From Nocardioides sp. S-1144 (GTDB lineage Bacteria > Actinomycetota > Actinomycetes > Propionibacteriales > Nocardioidaceae), in contig NZ_CP040695.2 in the NCBI RefSeq assembly GCF_005954645.2, forward strand, positions 2,232,001 to 2,296,000: DNA of 64,000 nt, read 5' to 3'. The translations under genes were made by a program, and so were the position numbers. The notes beneath the pieces were generated by a model. It saw only the letters and a program-made list of their open reading frames with translations, had not been told where the DNA came from and made no database searches. Of the stretch, positions 27,102 through 35,528 are shown in pieces (position 1 is the stretch's first letter; each line of letters opens with the position of its first letter).

Positions 27102-28412
27102 TCATGGGCGGTCCTCCAGTCGTCGGCAGGCCCCGGCGAGGCCGAGCACCAAGAACAGCACGCCGGCCGACATCGAGAAGCTCAATCCGTCGAAGAGGGC
27201 CAGGTTGACCGCGCCGGCGGCCACCGCGCCGAGCAGGCCGGTGGCCAGCTGGGCACCGAGCAGGTCGCGGGCGGCCCGGCGGGCCCGCACGGCGGACCAC
27301 AGGGCGGCGACGAGCACCGCGAGGAACGCCGTCAGCCCGACCAGCCCGATCTCGATGGTCAGGCCGAGGTACTGGTTGTCGAGGATCCGGTAGGCCGGCA
27401 GGAAGGTGCCGAAACCCCGGCCGAACACCGGGGACGTCGCCACGAACTCGGCCGCGATGTCGTAGGACCCGGTGCGCGACAGCGCGCTGCTGTCGGAGCC
27501 GATCCGGGTGAAGAGGCCGAGGAGGCTGCCGAGCATCCCCGGCACGAGGAGGTACATGAGCACGCTCCCGACCAGGAGCGCCACACCGGCGACCGCACGC
27601 GCCGCGCGCGGCCAGCTGGCCAGGACGACGACCAGCGCCACCGCCCCGGCGACCAGCGCCGAGCGCGAGATCGACAGCGGGATGCAGATCCCAATCGCGG
27701 CGACCGGCACCCAGCGGCGCAGCGCGGACCGCTCGCGGTCGCCGTAGGCGAGGGCGAGCGCGAGGGGCAGCATCATGGTGATGACGGCGCCGTACTCGAT
27801 CGGGTGCGTCGCGGTCGCGGAGGGCCGGCTGAAGCCCTCGCGCAGGGTGAGCGACGTCAGGCTGTGGTTGACCGCCAGCCCCGGGACGGAGATCTTGTCG
27901 ACCAGGGTCTCGCCGGTGAGGAACTGGACGATGCCGAGGGTCGCCATCGCGGCGCTCAGCGCGACCACCCGCCGCACCAGCACGACCAGGCGCTTGCGGG
28001 AGGCGATGCCGTCGTTGCCGACGAGCAGCACGCCGCCCCAGCCCGCCAGCAGCACCAGCCCGAGGGTTGCGGTGCTGAACTCCTGCGGGTCGATCGGGCG
28101 GACCGTCGCGGCGACGAAGCTCGCCCCGACCGCGAACGCGAGCGCGACCAGCGCCGTCCGCACGGGGGCCGGGGCGGGAGCCGTCGGGGCCGAGCGCCCG
28201 AGCTGGTGGGCCGCCCACCAGAGCAGGCAGGCCAGGCCGAGGACGCCGGCCGGCGAGCCGGCACCGCCCAGCGGACCGATCACCAGCCGGTTCGGCACGG
28301 CCATCAGCAGCACGGCGTACCCGGTGAGCACCGAGCTCGCGTCGAGCCTCCCCAGCGCGGACGCCGGGGAGAGTGGGAACGGCGCCGCGGGGCGCGCCTG
28401 GAGCACCGTCAC
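27102..28412 (-). CDS. O-antigen ligase/polymerase family membrane protein
   Basis: A 436-residue polytopic protein (about 11 helices) of the Wzy/WaaL type. A large loop before the last helices carries VFGRGFGTFLPAYRILDNQY, the region of functional residues in Wzy_C proteins; SATATHPIEYGAVITMMLPL is the other typical segment. It should polymerise or ligate undecaprenyl-linked repeat units outside the membrane. The GTG start at 28412 overlaps the stop of the upstream Wzz-like gene by 4 bp. Confidence 0.83.
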   Translation of the reverse strand: MTVLQARPAAPFPLSPASALGRLDASSVLTGYAVLLMAVPNRLVIGPLGGAGSPAGVLGLACLLWWAAHQLGRSAPTAPAPAPVRTALVALAFAVGASFVAATVRPIDPQEFSTATLGLVLLAGWGGVLLVGNDGIASRKRLVVLVRRVVALSAAMATLGIVQFLTGETLVDKISVPGLAVNHSLTSLTLREGFSRPSATATHPIEYGAVITMMLPLALALAYGDRERSALRRWVPVAAIGICIPLSISRSALVAGAVALVVVLASWPRAARAVAGVALLVGSVLMYLLVPGMLGSLLGLFTRIGSDSSALSRTGSYDIAAEFVATSPVFGRGFGTFLPAYRILDNQYLGLTIEIGLVGLTAFLAVLVAALWSAVRARRAARDLLGAQLATGLLGAVAAGAVNLALFDGLSFSMSAGVLFLVLGLAGACRRLEDRP

Positions 28413-29089
28413 GACTTCCGGGGACCGGGCAGCGCGACCGCCACCGGTTCGGGCGACGCGGACGACGGTCGGCGGGTGTCGCGGCGCAGGCGGCGCCGCA
28501 GGAGCACCCCGTCGAGGGCCAGGACGACGAGCAGACCGAGCACCCCGCCCGCGCCGGCGGCGAGGACGGCGAGGCGCAGCCGGGTCTTCTGGACCACCTC
28601 CGGCTCGTCGGTGCGGGCGATCACCTGGGTGTCGATCTGGGCGCCGGGCTTGACGCCCAGGTCGTCCTGCAGCTTGGCCAGCACCTCCGGGACGGCGTCC
28701 AGGACGGCGTCGAGCAGTCGGTCGGCCTCGGCCGCCGACCCGCCCTCCGCGGTGGCCAGCACGATGGGCGCGCTGGTGGCGACGTCGCCGACCACCTCGT
28801 AGTCCCGGTCGGTGCCGGCGGCGTCCCGCACCTGCGCGCGCACCTCCTGCGAGGACAGCGTGCGGCTGAGGACGTCGACGCTCTGCTCGAGCCCGCCGAG
28901 GAAGAGGTAGGGGTTGCCGGTCACGCCGAGCGTGGTCTCCGGTGGCACCAGGACGACGCTGGCGGTCGACCGGTAGGTCGGACCGACCTGGCTGAGGGCG
29001 GCAGCGACTCCCCCGGCGGTCATCGCCAGGACGAGCGGCACGAGGTACCACCGCCGCACCAGCGCCTTGAACACGTCACGGACGAACAC
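28409..29089 (-). CDS. Wzz-like polysaccharide co-polymerase
   Basis: A 226-residue inner-membrane protein with helices at about 14-33 (WYLVPLVLAMTAGGVAAALS) and 170-195 (LRLAVLAAGAGGVLGLLVVL). The domain between contains GPTYRSTASVVLVPPETTLG, PYLFLGGLEQSVDVLSRTLS and a helical segment. The cytoplasmic tail is basic with no Walker motifs, so it lacks a BY-kinase. It is translationally coupled to the ligase/polymerase downstream and overlaps the glycosyltransferase upstream by 14 bp. Its role should be control of chain length. Confidence 0.83.
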   Translation of the reverse strand: MFVRDVFKALVRRWYLVPLVLAMTAGGVAAALSQVGPTYRSTASVVLVPPETTLGVTGNPYLFLGGLEQSVDVLSRTLSSQEVRAQVRDAAGTDRDYEVVGDVATSAPIVLATAEGGSAAEADRLLDAVLDAVPEVLAKLQDDLGVKPGAQIDTQVIARTDEPEVVQKTRLRLAVLAAGAGGVLGLLVVLALDGVLLRRRLRRDTRRPSSASPEPVAVALPGPRKS

Positions 29090-30299
29090 GTGCGGCCTCC
29101 TCTCGAGCCAGCTGCTCGTACAGCCCGCTCACCCGGTCGATCTTGTGGTCCCAGAGCCCGGTCGTCGCGACCCGCTCCCGCGCCGCGCGACCCATGCCCA
29201 GCCGGGCGGCCGGGTCCTCGGCGAGGCGTCGGACGGCGGCGGCGAGGTCGCGTGCCAGCTGCGCCGGCGTGTGGGCGGCGACCTTGATGCCGCACGCGTT
29301 GGTGACGGCCTCCCCGGGACCGCCGCGGTCGACGACGACGGCGGGCAGCGCGTGGCCCATCGCCTCGTAGGCGACGTTGCCGCCCGGCTCGCGGTAGCTG
29401 GGGAAGACGAAGACGTCGGCCTGCGCGTAGAACCGGTCGACCTGCTCGCGCGGCTGCGTGCCGTGGAAGCGCACCCGATCGGCGACCCCGAGGTCGAGGG
29501 CGAGCCGCTCGCACGGGCCGCGGTCGAAGCCGTCGCCGACAACGTCGAGGACGACGGGCAGGTCGCGCAGGTGCGCGAGCGCGGCGACGGCGTCGCGGGC
29601 GCCCTTGGTGCGGATCAGCCGGCCCACGAAGAGCAGCCGCAAGGGCTCGCCGGGCCGCGGTGCGGACCGTGGGGTGGCCGGCGGCAGCTCCCGGAGGGCC
29701 GTCTCCGAGAGCACCTCGAAGCGGCGCAGCGGCACCGGCGCGAGCGACTCCGCGACGTAGGGGGCGATGCCCAGCACGCACGCCGCCCCGGCGTACCCGG
29801 CCCGCAGCGCGCGGTCGTGGCGCATCCGCCAGGCGTCGACCCGGCGCAGGCCGGTCCACCACGGGGCGGTGTCCTCGGCGTCGAGGGCCGGCGGCGCGAC
29901 CAGGCTGCCGCCGACCGGGCCCAGGACGTACGGGACGCCCTGACCGCACAGCGGCGTGGGGTAGCGCATCGCGACCGGCAGCGGCTGGTGGGCGACGTCG
30001 AAGTGCTCCCCGCGCGCGGTCGCGTCGCGGATCCAGCGGCGGGCGCGGACGTGGAAGGGCAGGTAGGCCGGTTTCATGAGGCTGTTGAGCCGCTCGGCGC
30101 GACCGAGCAGCGGCGGCTCCACCCACTCGACGACCCGCACGTGCGGCAGCGCGTCGACGGCGCTTGGCCGCGACCGCTTGCGGTAGGTCAGCAGCGTGAC
30201 CTCGTGGCGGTGGCCGAGGCGCTCGGCCCACTGCGCGGCGACCCACGCCTCCCCCACGTCGGTCGGGTCGGTGGTCGGCGCGACCAGCAGCACCCTCAT
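29076..30299 (-). CDS. Glycosyltransferase family 4 protein
   Basis: A 407-residue GT-B transferase. The N-terminal half begins MRVLLVAPTTDPTDVGEAWV; the C-terminal donor domain has LRLLFVGRLIRTKGARDAVA, VVGDGFDRGPCERLA, RVRFHGTQPREQVDRFYAQA and VFVFPSYREPGGNVAYEAMG (the EX7E-type nucleotide-sugar site). YVLGPVGGSLVAPP before the linker is common in family members acting on lipid-linked sugars. It heads the minus operon that also carries the Wzz and ligase/polymerase genes, with a GGGGGAGA ribosome site. Confidence 0.88.
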   Translation of the reverse strand: MRVLLVAPTTDPTDVGEAWVAAQWAERLGHRHEVTLLTYRKRSRPSAVDALPHVRVVEWVEPPLLGRAERLNSLMKPAYLPFHVRARRWIRDATARGEHFDVAHQPLPVAMRYPTPLCGQGVPYVLGPVGGSLVAPPALDAEDTAPWWTGLRRVDAWRMRHDRALRAGYAGAACVLGIAPYVAESLAPVPLRRFEVLSETALRELPPATPRSAPRPGEPLRLLFVGRLIRTKGARDAVAALAHLRDLPVVLDVVGDGFDRGPCERLALDLGVADRVRFHGTQPREQVDRFYAQADVFVFPSYREPGGNVAYEAMGHALPAVVVDRGGPGEAVTNACGIKVAAHTPAQLARDLAAAVRRLAEDPAARLGMGRAARERVATTGLWDHKIDRVSGLYEQLAREEAARVRP

Positions 30300-30361
30300 G
30301 GCGTCTCCCCCATCTGGGCGATGTGGTCGCCCGGTCGCGCGGTGGGCGCGGCCGGCGCTCC

Positions 30362-30367
30362 TACGGT
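30362..30367 (+). promoter_or_regulatory. -10 box TACGGT of the GT2 gene
   Basis: TACGGT ends 6 nt before the ATG at 30374, in the 74-bp divergent gap between two glycosyltransferase genes. Confidence 0.55.
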
Positions 30368-30373
30368 GGGCCG

Positions 30374-31273
30374 ATGACCTGCGACGTGGCCGTGGTCGTG
30401 GTGGCCTACAACAGCGCCGACGTCGTCGGCGACCTGCTCGACTCGCTCCCGGCGGCGCTGGGCGACCTCACCGCCGACGTCGTGGTGGTCGACAACGGCT
30501 CCGTCGACGACACGGTCGCGGTGCTGCAGACCCGCGGCGACTGCCGGATCGTCGAGTCCACCAACACCGGGTACGCCGGCGGCATCAACCGGGGTCTCCG
30601 CGCGGCGTCCGCCGCCCCGGCCTACCTCGTGCTGAACCCCGACGTGCGGCTCGACCCGGGAGCGGTGCGTCCGCTGCTGACCGCCCTCGACCGCCCTGGC
30701 GTGGGCATCGCCGCGCCCCGGGTCCGCACCGACGCCGGCGACCTGCACCACTCGCTGCGCCGCGAGCCGACCGTGCTGCGGGCCCTCGGGCTGAGTCGGG
30801 TCGGCGTCCCGGCCCTCTCGGAGTACGTGCAGGAGGCAGGCGCCTACGAGCGGCCGGGCCCGGTGGACTGGGCGCTCGGCGCCGTCCTCGCGGTGTCCGC
30901 GGCCTGCGCCGGGGCCGTCGGCGACTGGGACGAGTCCTACTTCCTCTACTCCGAGGAGACCGACTTCTGCCTCCGCGCCCGCGACGCCGGCTGGGCGACC
31001 TGGTTCGCGCCCGGGTCGACCGCCGTCCACGTCGGCGGGGCGTCCGGGCGCAACGACCTGACCCACACCGCACAGATCCTCAACCGGGTGCGCCTCTTCC
31101 GACGGCGCTCCGGCCCGGCGGCGGGCGCCGCCTACTTCGGCCTCACGGTGCTCTCGGAGCTCACCTGGGTGGCGCGCGGTCATCATCAGTCCCGGGCCTC
31201 CGTCCGGGCGCTGCTGCGTCCCTCGACCCGGCCGGCGGTACTCGGGTGCGGCACCCGGCTGGTCCCGCTCTGA
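30374..31273 (+). CDS. Glycosyltransferase family 2 protein (rhamnosyltransferase-like)
   Basis: A 299-residue GT-A transferase. It contains VAVVVVAYNSADVVGDLLDS, VVVVDNGSVDDTVAVL, NTGYAGGINRGLRA, the metal/donor region LVLNPDVRLDPGAV and the acceptor motif YFLYSEETDFCLRARDAGW (EETDFCLR). This pattern is usual for rhamnosyl- or similar transferases. It is the only plus-strand gene between the two minus operons. Its end overlaps the convergent asparagine-synthase-like gene by 88 bp. The start at 30374 is preferred over a frame extending 17 codons upstream, which would run through the -10 box. Confidence 0.87.
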   Translation: MTCDVAVVVVAYNSADVVGDLLDSLPAALGDLTADVVVVDNGSVDDTVAVLQTRGDCRIVESTNTGYAGGINRGLRAASAAPAYLVLNPDVRLDPGAVRPLLTALDRPGVGIAAPRVRTDAGDLHHSLRREPTVLRALGLSRVGVPALSEYVQEAGAYERPGPVDWALGAVLAVSAACAGAVGDWDESYFLYSEETDFCLRARDAGWATWFAPGSTAVHVGGASGRNDLTHTAQILNRVRLFRRRSGPAAGAAYFGLTVLSELTWVARGHHQSRASVRALLRPSTRPAVLGCGTRLVPL

Positions 31274-33102
31274 CCCGACTGGCAAGACCGGCCCGAGGGG
31301 ACCGAGCGGCCCTCCTGCTCCTCGAGCGCGTTGAGCAGGTTCACCAGGAACGACACCGTCGTGGCTGCGGGGCGGTGCCGTCCGGCCGCGACCGCGTCGA
31401 GCCAGTCCTCCCGCAGGACGCCGAGCGACCGGGCGGGGTCGAGCAGTGCCGGTTCCGCGCACCAGTGCTCCAGCACCAACGACCTCAGCGTCTCGCCGCC
31501 GGCCGGCGGTCGGGTGGTGCTGTGCAGCCGCTGGGCCACCTTGCCACCCACCCGGCGGGCCTGGGTCGCCGCCAGGGCGGCCGAGCCGCGCCAGGTGCGG
31601 GTCGCGTAGGCGACGGGCGGCGGTCGGTGGTCGAGGCCGATGAGCGCGAGGTCGGGGTCGAGCTCGACGAGGATGCGGCTCAGCAGCCGCATGTTCTGCT
31701 TCACCGACGGGCCCACCGAGCGCGCGAGGTCGACGAAGGCCCGGTCGAGCATCGGGTTCACGGTCGTGCGGTCGGCGCACGTCGCGGAAGCGAGCACCCC
31801 GGCCCACCGCCCCGTCCGCTCCCACAGGTAGAGCTCGTCGGTCGCCGGCCACCACGGCCGGCCGGTCGCGGAGAGGGCCGCGTGCACGTCGCCGGCGACC
31901 TGCGCGGCAGCAGCCTCGGCGACGCCGGGCGCGAACGCCGCGGGGTCGACCCGCTCGTTGGGCGTCAGGCGCCATCGGGTCAGCGCGCCCGCGCGGGTCG
32001 GGGTCACCCGCAGGGGCAGCGGCGGCCCGACGTAGTAGAACCCTCGGGCCACCTCGCCGCCGAGTCCCGCCAGCCGTGGCCGTGCCGGCAGGTCCCGCTC
32101 GGCCCACAGCAGCACCGCGAGGCCCAGCGGGTCGGCGGCGCCGTCGACGCGCCGGGCGGCCTCGCGCACCTGGTCCCACGCCTCGGCCGGGGTCAGCGAG
32201 TCGAGGCCGTCGAGGTCGACGAGGTGGTGTCGCATGCCCTGCTCGCGGGCCAGGCGGGCAGCGATCTCGGCGTCGGGCGAGCCGGGGACGACGAGGGTGA
32301 GCGCCTCCAGCTCCGGGCGCCGCCGTGGTGGCACGGCCGCGAGCAGGATGCGGGAGTCGAGGCCGCCGGTGAGCTGGAGGACGGCATCGGGGTGGTCGTC
32401 CAGGAACGAGGTCACCGACGCGCGCAGCAGGTCGGCAGCGACCGCCTCGGGCGCCGCGTTCGTGCGGGGCGTCGTGGTCACCGCCCTCGGGTAGCGGGGT
32501 CCGCGGCAGCACAGCCGGCCGTCGCCGAGGGCCGCGCGCTCCCCCGGACCGAGCCGTCGCACGCCCACGTGCCACGTCCGGGACCCGGTCTGCCACCCGA
32601 GCTGGGACTGGGAGGCCAGGGCCTCCCGGTCGAGGCCCTCGCCGCGCAGCGCGCCGAGCACGCCGGCCGAGGACGACGCCGCGGCCCAGCCGTCGCCCCG
32701 GGTCACGTGGACGTGGCGGAAGCCGAGCCAGTCGACCCGCACCACGGCCTCCCCGCCGACGGCGCCCACGGCGGCGAACGGCGGCAGCACCGCCCTCAGC
32801 CGGGCCGCGTCGCCCGCCTCGTCGAGCTGGTCGTGGAACGGCTCGGCGAGCAGGACGCCGACGTCGTCCGGCGCGAGGTCGCCGGCGCGGCCGCGTGCGC
32901 CCCGCACGGTCACGAGGGTCCCGTCGTCGTCCGGCCGGTCCGCGGCGAGCGCTCCCCACCGCACCAGGAACGTGGCGGGCGCGAGGACCGACACGACGCC
33001 GTCGCGCCGGCCGCGGACCAGGGCCGCCAGCTCGGTGGCGTGCGCGTGGTCGGCCGCCGTCACCACGGCGAAGCCGGCACCGCGGGGCACCACGTGACTC
33101 AT
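31186..33102 (-). CDS. Asparagine synthase-like amidotransferase
   Basis: A 638-residue protein. The C-terminal asparagine-synthase domain has the ATP-pyrophosphatase loop LTGGLDSR (T245-R251) and downstream LVVPGSPDAEIAARLAREQG. The N-terminal glutaminase-like domain starts MSHVVPRGAG and lacks Cys2, the nucleophile of class II glutamine amidotransferases, so it cannot use glutamine in the usual way. Homologues in polysaccharide loci, such as WbpS in Pseudomonas, amidate uronic acids, and here UDP-ManNAcA is made nearby; that role is inferred. It is the last gene of the 47.9-31.2 kb operon (ATGA overlap upstream). The last 45 residues are low-complexity where the gene overlaps the GT2 gene. 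Confidence 0.82.
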   Translation of the reverse strand: MSHVVPRGAGFAVVTAADHAHATELAALVRGRRDGVVSVLAPATFLVRWGALAADRPDDDGTLVTVRGARGRAGDLAPDDVGVLLAEPFHDQLDEAGDAARLRAVLPPFAAVGAVGGEAVVRVDWLGFRHVHVTRGDGWAAASSSAGVLGALRGEGLDREALASQSQLGWQTGSRTWHVGVRRLGPGERAALGDGRLCCRGPRYPRAVTTTPRTNAAPEAVAADLLRASVTSFLDDHPDAVLQLTGGLDSRILLAAVPPRRRPELEALTLVVPGSPDAEIAARLAREQGMRHHLVDLDGLDSLTPAEAWDQVREAARRVDGAADPLGLAVLLWAERDLPARPRLAGLGGEVARGFYYVGPPLPLRVTPTRAGALTRWRLTPNERVDPAAFAPGVAEAAAAQVAGDVHAALSATGRPWWPATDELYLWERTGRWAGVLASATCADRTTVNPMLDRAFVDLARSVGPSVKQNMRLLSRILVELDPDLALIGLDHRPPPVAYATRTWRGSAALAATQARRVGGKVAQRLHSTTRPPAGGETLRSLVLEHWCAEPALLDPARSLGVLREDWLDAVAAGRHRPAATTVSFLVNLLNALEEQEGRSVPSGRSCQSGQSGTSRVPHPSTAGRVEGRSSARTEARD

Positions 33103-35528
33103 GGCGTCGTCCCCCGGGCTCCCGCGCGGCCGCAGCGGACGTCGTGGCAGATCGCGAGCAGCTCGCCGGCCCGCGCGGTCCAGGTGTGCTGCATCGCGAA
33201 GGCGCGGCGTCCGGACGCGGCCGGCCCGCCCCGTCCGGGACCCGCCTCGGCGAGCTGTCGCACCGTGGCCTCGGCGAAGCCGGCCGGCGACGTCGCCACG
33301 GTGACCAGCGCCGCCCCCAGGGCGCGGGAGGCCGGCAGGTCGGTCGACACGACGCTGCGCCCGGCGGCGAGGTACTCCAGGGTCTTGAGGGGATGACTGC
33401 CGCGGTTGAACTCCGTCACGGCGTACGGCGTGAGGCCGACGTCGATCGCCGACATGAACGCCGGCAGCCGGGCGAAGGGCTGGCGGTCGACCCACTGCAC
33501 GTTCGGGTGGGCGATGAGGGCGTCCAGCCGGCGGCGGGTGGCGGGGTCCTGCTCGTGGCGGGGCCCGAGCAGCAGCAGCCGGGAGCCGGTGCCGGCGACC
33601 GCGTCGAGCGCGTCGAGGTCGAGCCGGTCGTTGAGCTGACCGACGACGCCGGCCAGCGGACGGTCCAGTGTCACCTCGTCCGCGGCTGCGATGCCGTCGA
33701 CGTCGCGGTAGTGCTCGGCGTCCGCGCCGTTGGGCAGCACCCGGACCCAGGCCCCGAGGGCGGCCAGGTGCCCGGCCAGCTCTGTGGTGATCGCCAGGAC
33801 GACGTCGCTGCGGCGCACGTTGGTGCGACGGCGGCGCTCGGCGTGGCCGGCGTCGCTGCCCAGCAGCGCGGCGCCTGCCACGAAGTCGTCGGTCTCGAAG
33901 TAGACCCGGACCGCGCGGCCGGCGCGCTGGGGCAGCGTCTGCTCGGGGTCGCTGACGACGACGACGTCGACGTCGAGGCCGCGCCGCCGGACGACGTGCG
34001 CGGCGTGCCTCGCGGCCAGCGACCGGGTGACGCGGCGCAGCACCGGACGACTCACGCCCGGCACCACGACGGTGTTGACCCGCACGACGCCCGGCCACGG
34101 CTCGGTGACCGGGGCGACGTCGACGCCCCGGCGGCGCCGGGCGACGAACGACATCGGCGGGTCGACCCAGACCACCGTCCGGTCCCGGGCCACGGCGGTC
34201 GCCAGGTGGCGATCGGTGCCGGCGACCGCGTCCCAGGAGGCGCCGGCGAACCAGAGCACGGCCCCGGCACCCGCCGGCGCCCGACCGTCGCGGGCGAGGG
34301 GGCTGGCGTTGAAGTCCTCGGTGGCGCCGGCACCGGCGATCCGGCGCGCACGACGCCGCAGGTGGTGTGCGGCGAACTCGCCGACCGAACGCGCGGAGGC
34401 GCCCACCGTCGCCGCCGACGACGGCCGATCAGCCAGCGCCGCCTCGTAGACCGCCTCCTGGCGGCGGGCCGCGGCGACGAGGGAGAAGCGGTCCTCCACG
34501 ACCCGACGGCCGAGCGCGCCGGCAGCGGCGCGCCGCGCCGGGTCCTCGAGCAGCCCGGTCAGGAGGTCGGCGAGCACCTCGGCGGGGGTGCCGGCGCCGC
34601 TGGGGCCGTACCCGTACCAGCCGCGCCAGAGGAACCCGGGCAGGCTCTGCTCGGTCAGGGGCGCGACGTAGCCGCCCTCGCCGAGCACCACCAGGGGCGC
34701 TCCGAACGCCATCGCGCGCAGCGCCGAGCCACCCATGCCGAGCGCGACGTCGGCCACCGCGTACGCCGGGCGCGGGTCGGCGAGCTCGCCGGTGAGGACG
34801 ACGGTGCCCGGCCCGTGGACCCGGTCGACCTCCTCGGACAGGGCCCGGACCTCGGCGCGGCACTCGCCGTCGCCGACGACCAGGAGGCGGGCCGGCGTCG
34901 TGCGCACGACCCTCGAGATCGCCTCGAGGGCCGTCACCACGCCCTCCAGCTTGAGCTGCCGGGCGAGCCGGGTCACCAGTACGACCGTCGGGCGACCGTC
35001 GTCGAGACCCCAGCGGGCACGGAAGCCGGCGAGGTCGAGCGGGACGTCGGGGCCGTTGACCGCCAGGTCGACCGGCGGTTCGAGCAGCGAGGTCCGCTGC
35101 CGGCCGCGGGCGCGCTCGTGGGCCGCGATCTGCTCGGTGCCGACCACCAGGTGCGACGTGCGCGGCAGGAACGGCGCGACGGCCATCGACATCACGGTGG
35201 TCACTGCGACAGCGGGGCTGCGGAGCGCGGCCAGGTGGCACTCGAGCCCGGGCGGCCACTCGTAGCCGTGCAGGACATCGACCTGCCGCTCGGCCGCGAC
35301 CTGGGCCAGCGAGGCCACGACGCCGGGCGTGGGGCGGCGTCCGACCGGCGCGGAGGGGACAAACTCCAGACCGAGCTCGTGCACCCGCTCGACCAGCGGA
35401 CCGGGCACACCGTGCACCAGGACGTCGTGGCCGCGCTCGCGCACGGCGGCGGCGAGCTCGACGGCGTTGAGCTGGCTGCCGCCGACGGACAGGTCGTGGG
35501 GGTAGACGAGGACGCGCACGTCAACCAC
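33099..35528 (-). CDS. Fused double glycosyltransferase (two GT-B modules)
   Basis: An 809-residue protein made of two glycosyltransferases. Module 1 (about 1-390) begins VRVLVYPHDLSVGGSQLNAV and has TVVLVTRLARQLKLEGVVTA and a donor site near VADVALGMGGSALRAMAFGA. Module 2 (about 425-800) has VLWFAGASWDAVAGTDRHLA, VYFETDDFVAGAALLG, VRVLPNGADAEHYRD, LAGVVGQLNDRLDLDALDAV and FNRGSHPLKTLEYLAAGRSV. The two may add successive sugars. The linker (390-425) is basic. GTG start at 35528 overlapping the flippase stop by 8 bp; end overlapping the asparagine-synthase-like gene by 4 bp. Confidence 0.85.
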   Translation of the reverse strand: MVDVRVLVYPHDLSVGGSQLNAVELAAAVRERGHDVLVHGVPGPLVERVHELGLEFVPSAPVGRRPTPGVVASLAQVAAERQVDVLHGYEWPPGLECHLAALRSPAVAVTTVMSMAVAPFLPRTSHLVVGTEQIAAHERARGRQRTSLLEPPVDLAVNGPDVPLDLAGFRARWGLDDGRPTVVLVTRLARQLKLEGVVTALEAISRVVRTTPARLLVVGDGECRAEVRALSEEVDRVHGPGTVVLTGELADPRPAYAVADVALGMGGSALRAMAFGAPLVVLGEGGYVAPLTEQSLPGFLWRGWYGYGPSGAGTPAEVLADLLTGLLEDPARRAAAGALGRRVVEDRFSLVAAARRQEAVYEAALADRPSSAATVGASARSVGEFAAHHLRRRARRIAGAGATEDFNASPLARDGRAPAGAGAVLWFAGASWDAVAGTDRHLATAVARDRTVVWVDPPMSFVARRRRGVDVAPVTEPWPGVVRVNTVVVPGVSRPVLRRVTRSLAARHAAHVVRRRGLDVDVVVVSDPEQTLPQRAGRAVRVYFETDDFVAGAALLGSDAGHAERRRRTNVRRSDVVLAITTELAGHLAALGAWVRVLPNGADAEHYRDVDGIAAADEVTLDRPLAGVVGQLNDRLDLDALDAVAGTGSRLLLLGPRHEQDPATRRRLDALIAHPNVQWVDRQPFARLPAFMSAIDVGLTPYAVTEFNRGSHPLKTLEYLAAGRSVVSTDLPASRALGAALVTVATSPAGFAEATVRQLAEAGPGRGGPAASGRRAFAMQHTWTARAGELLAICHDVRCGRAGARGTTP

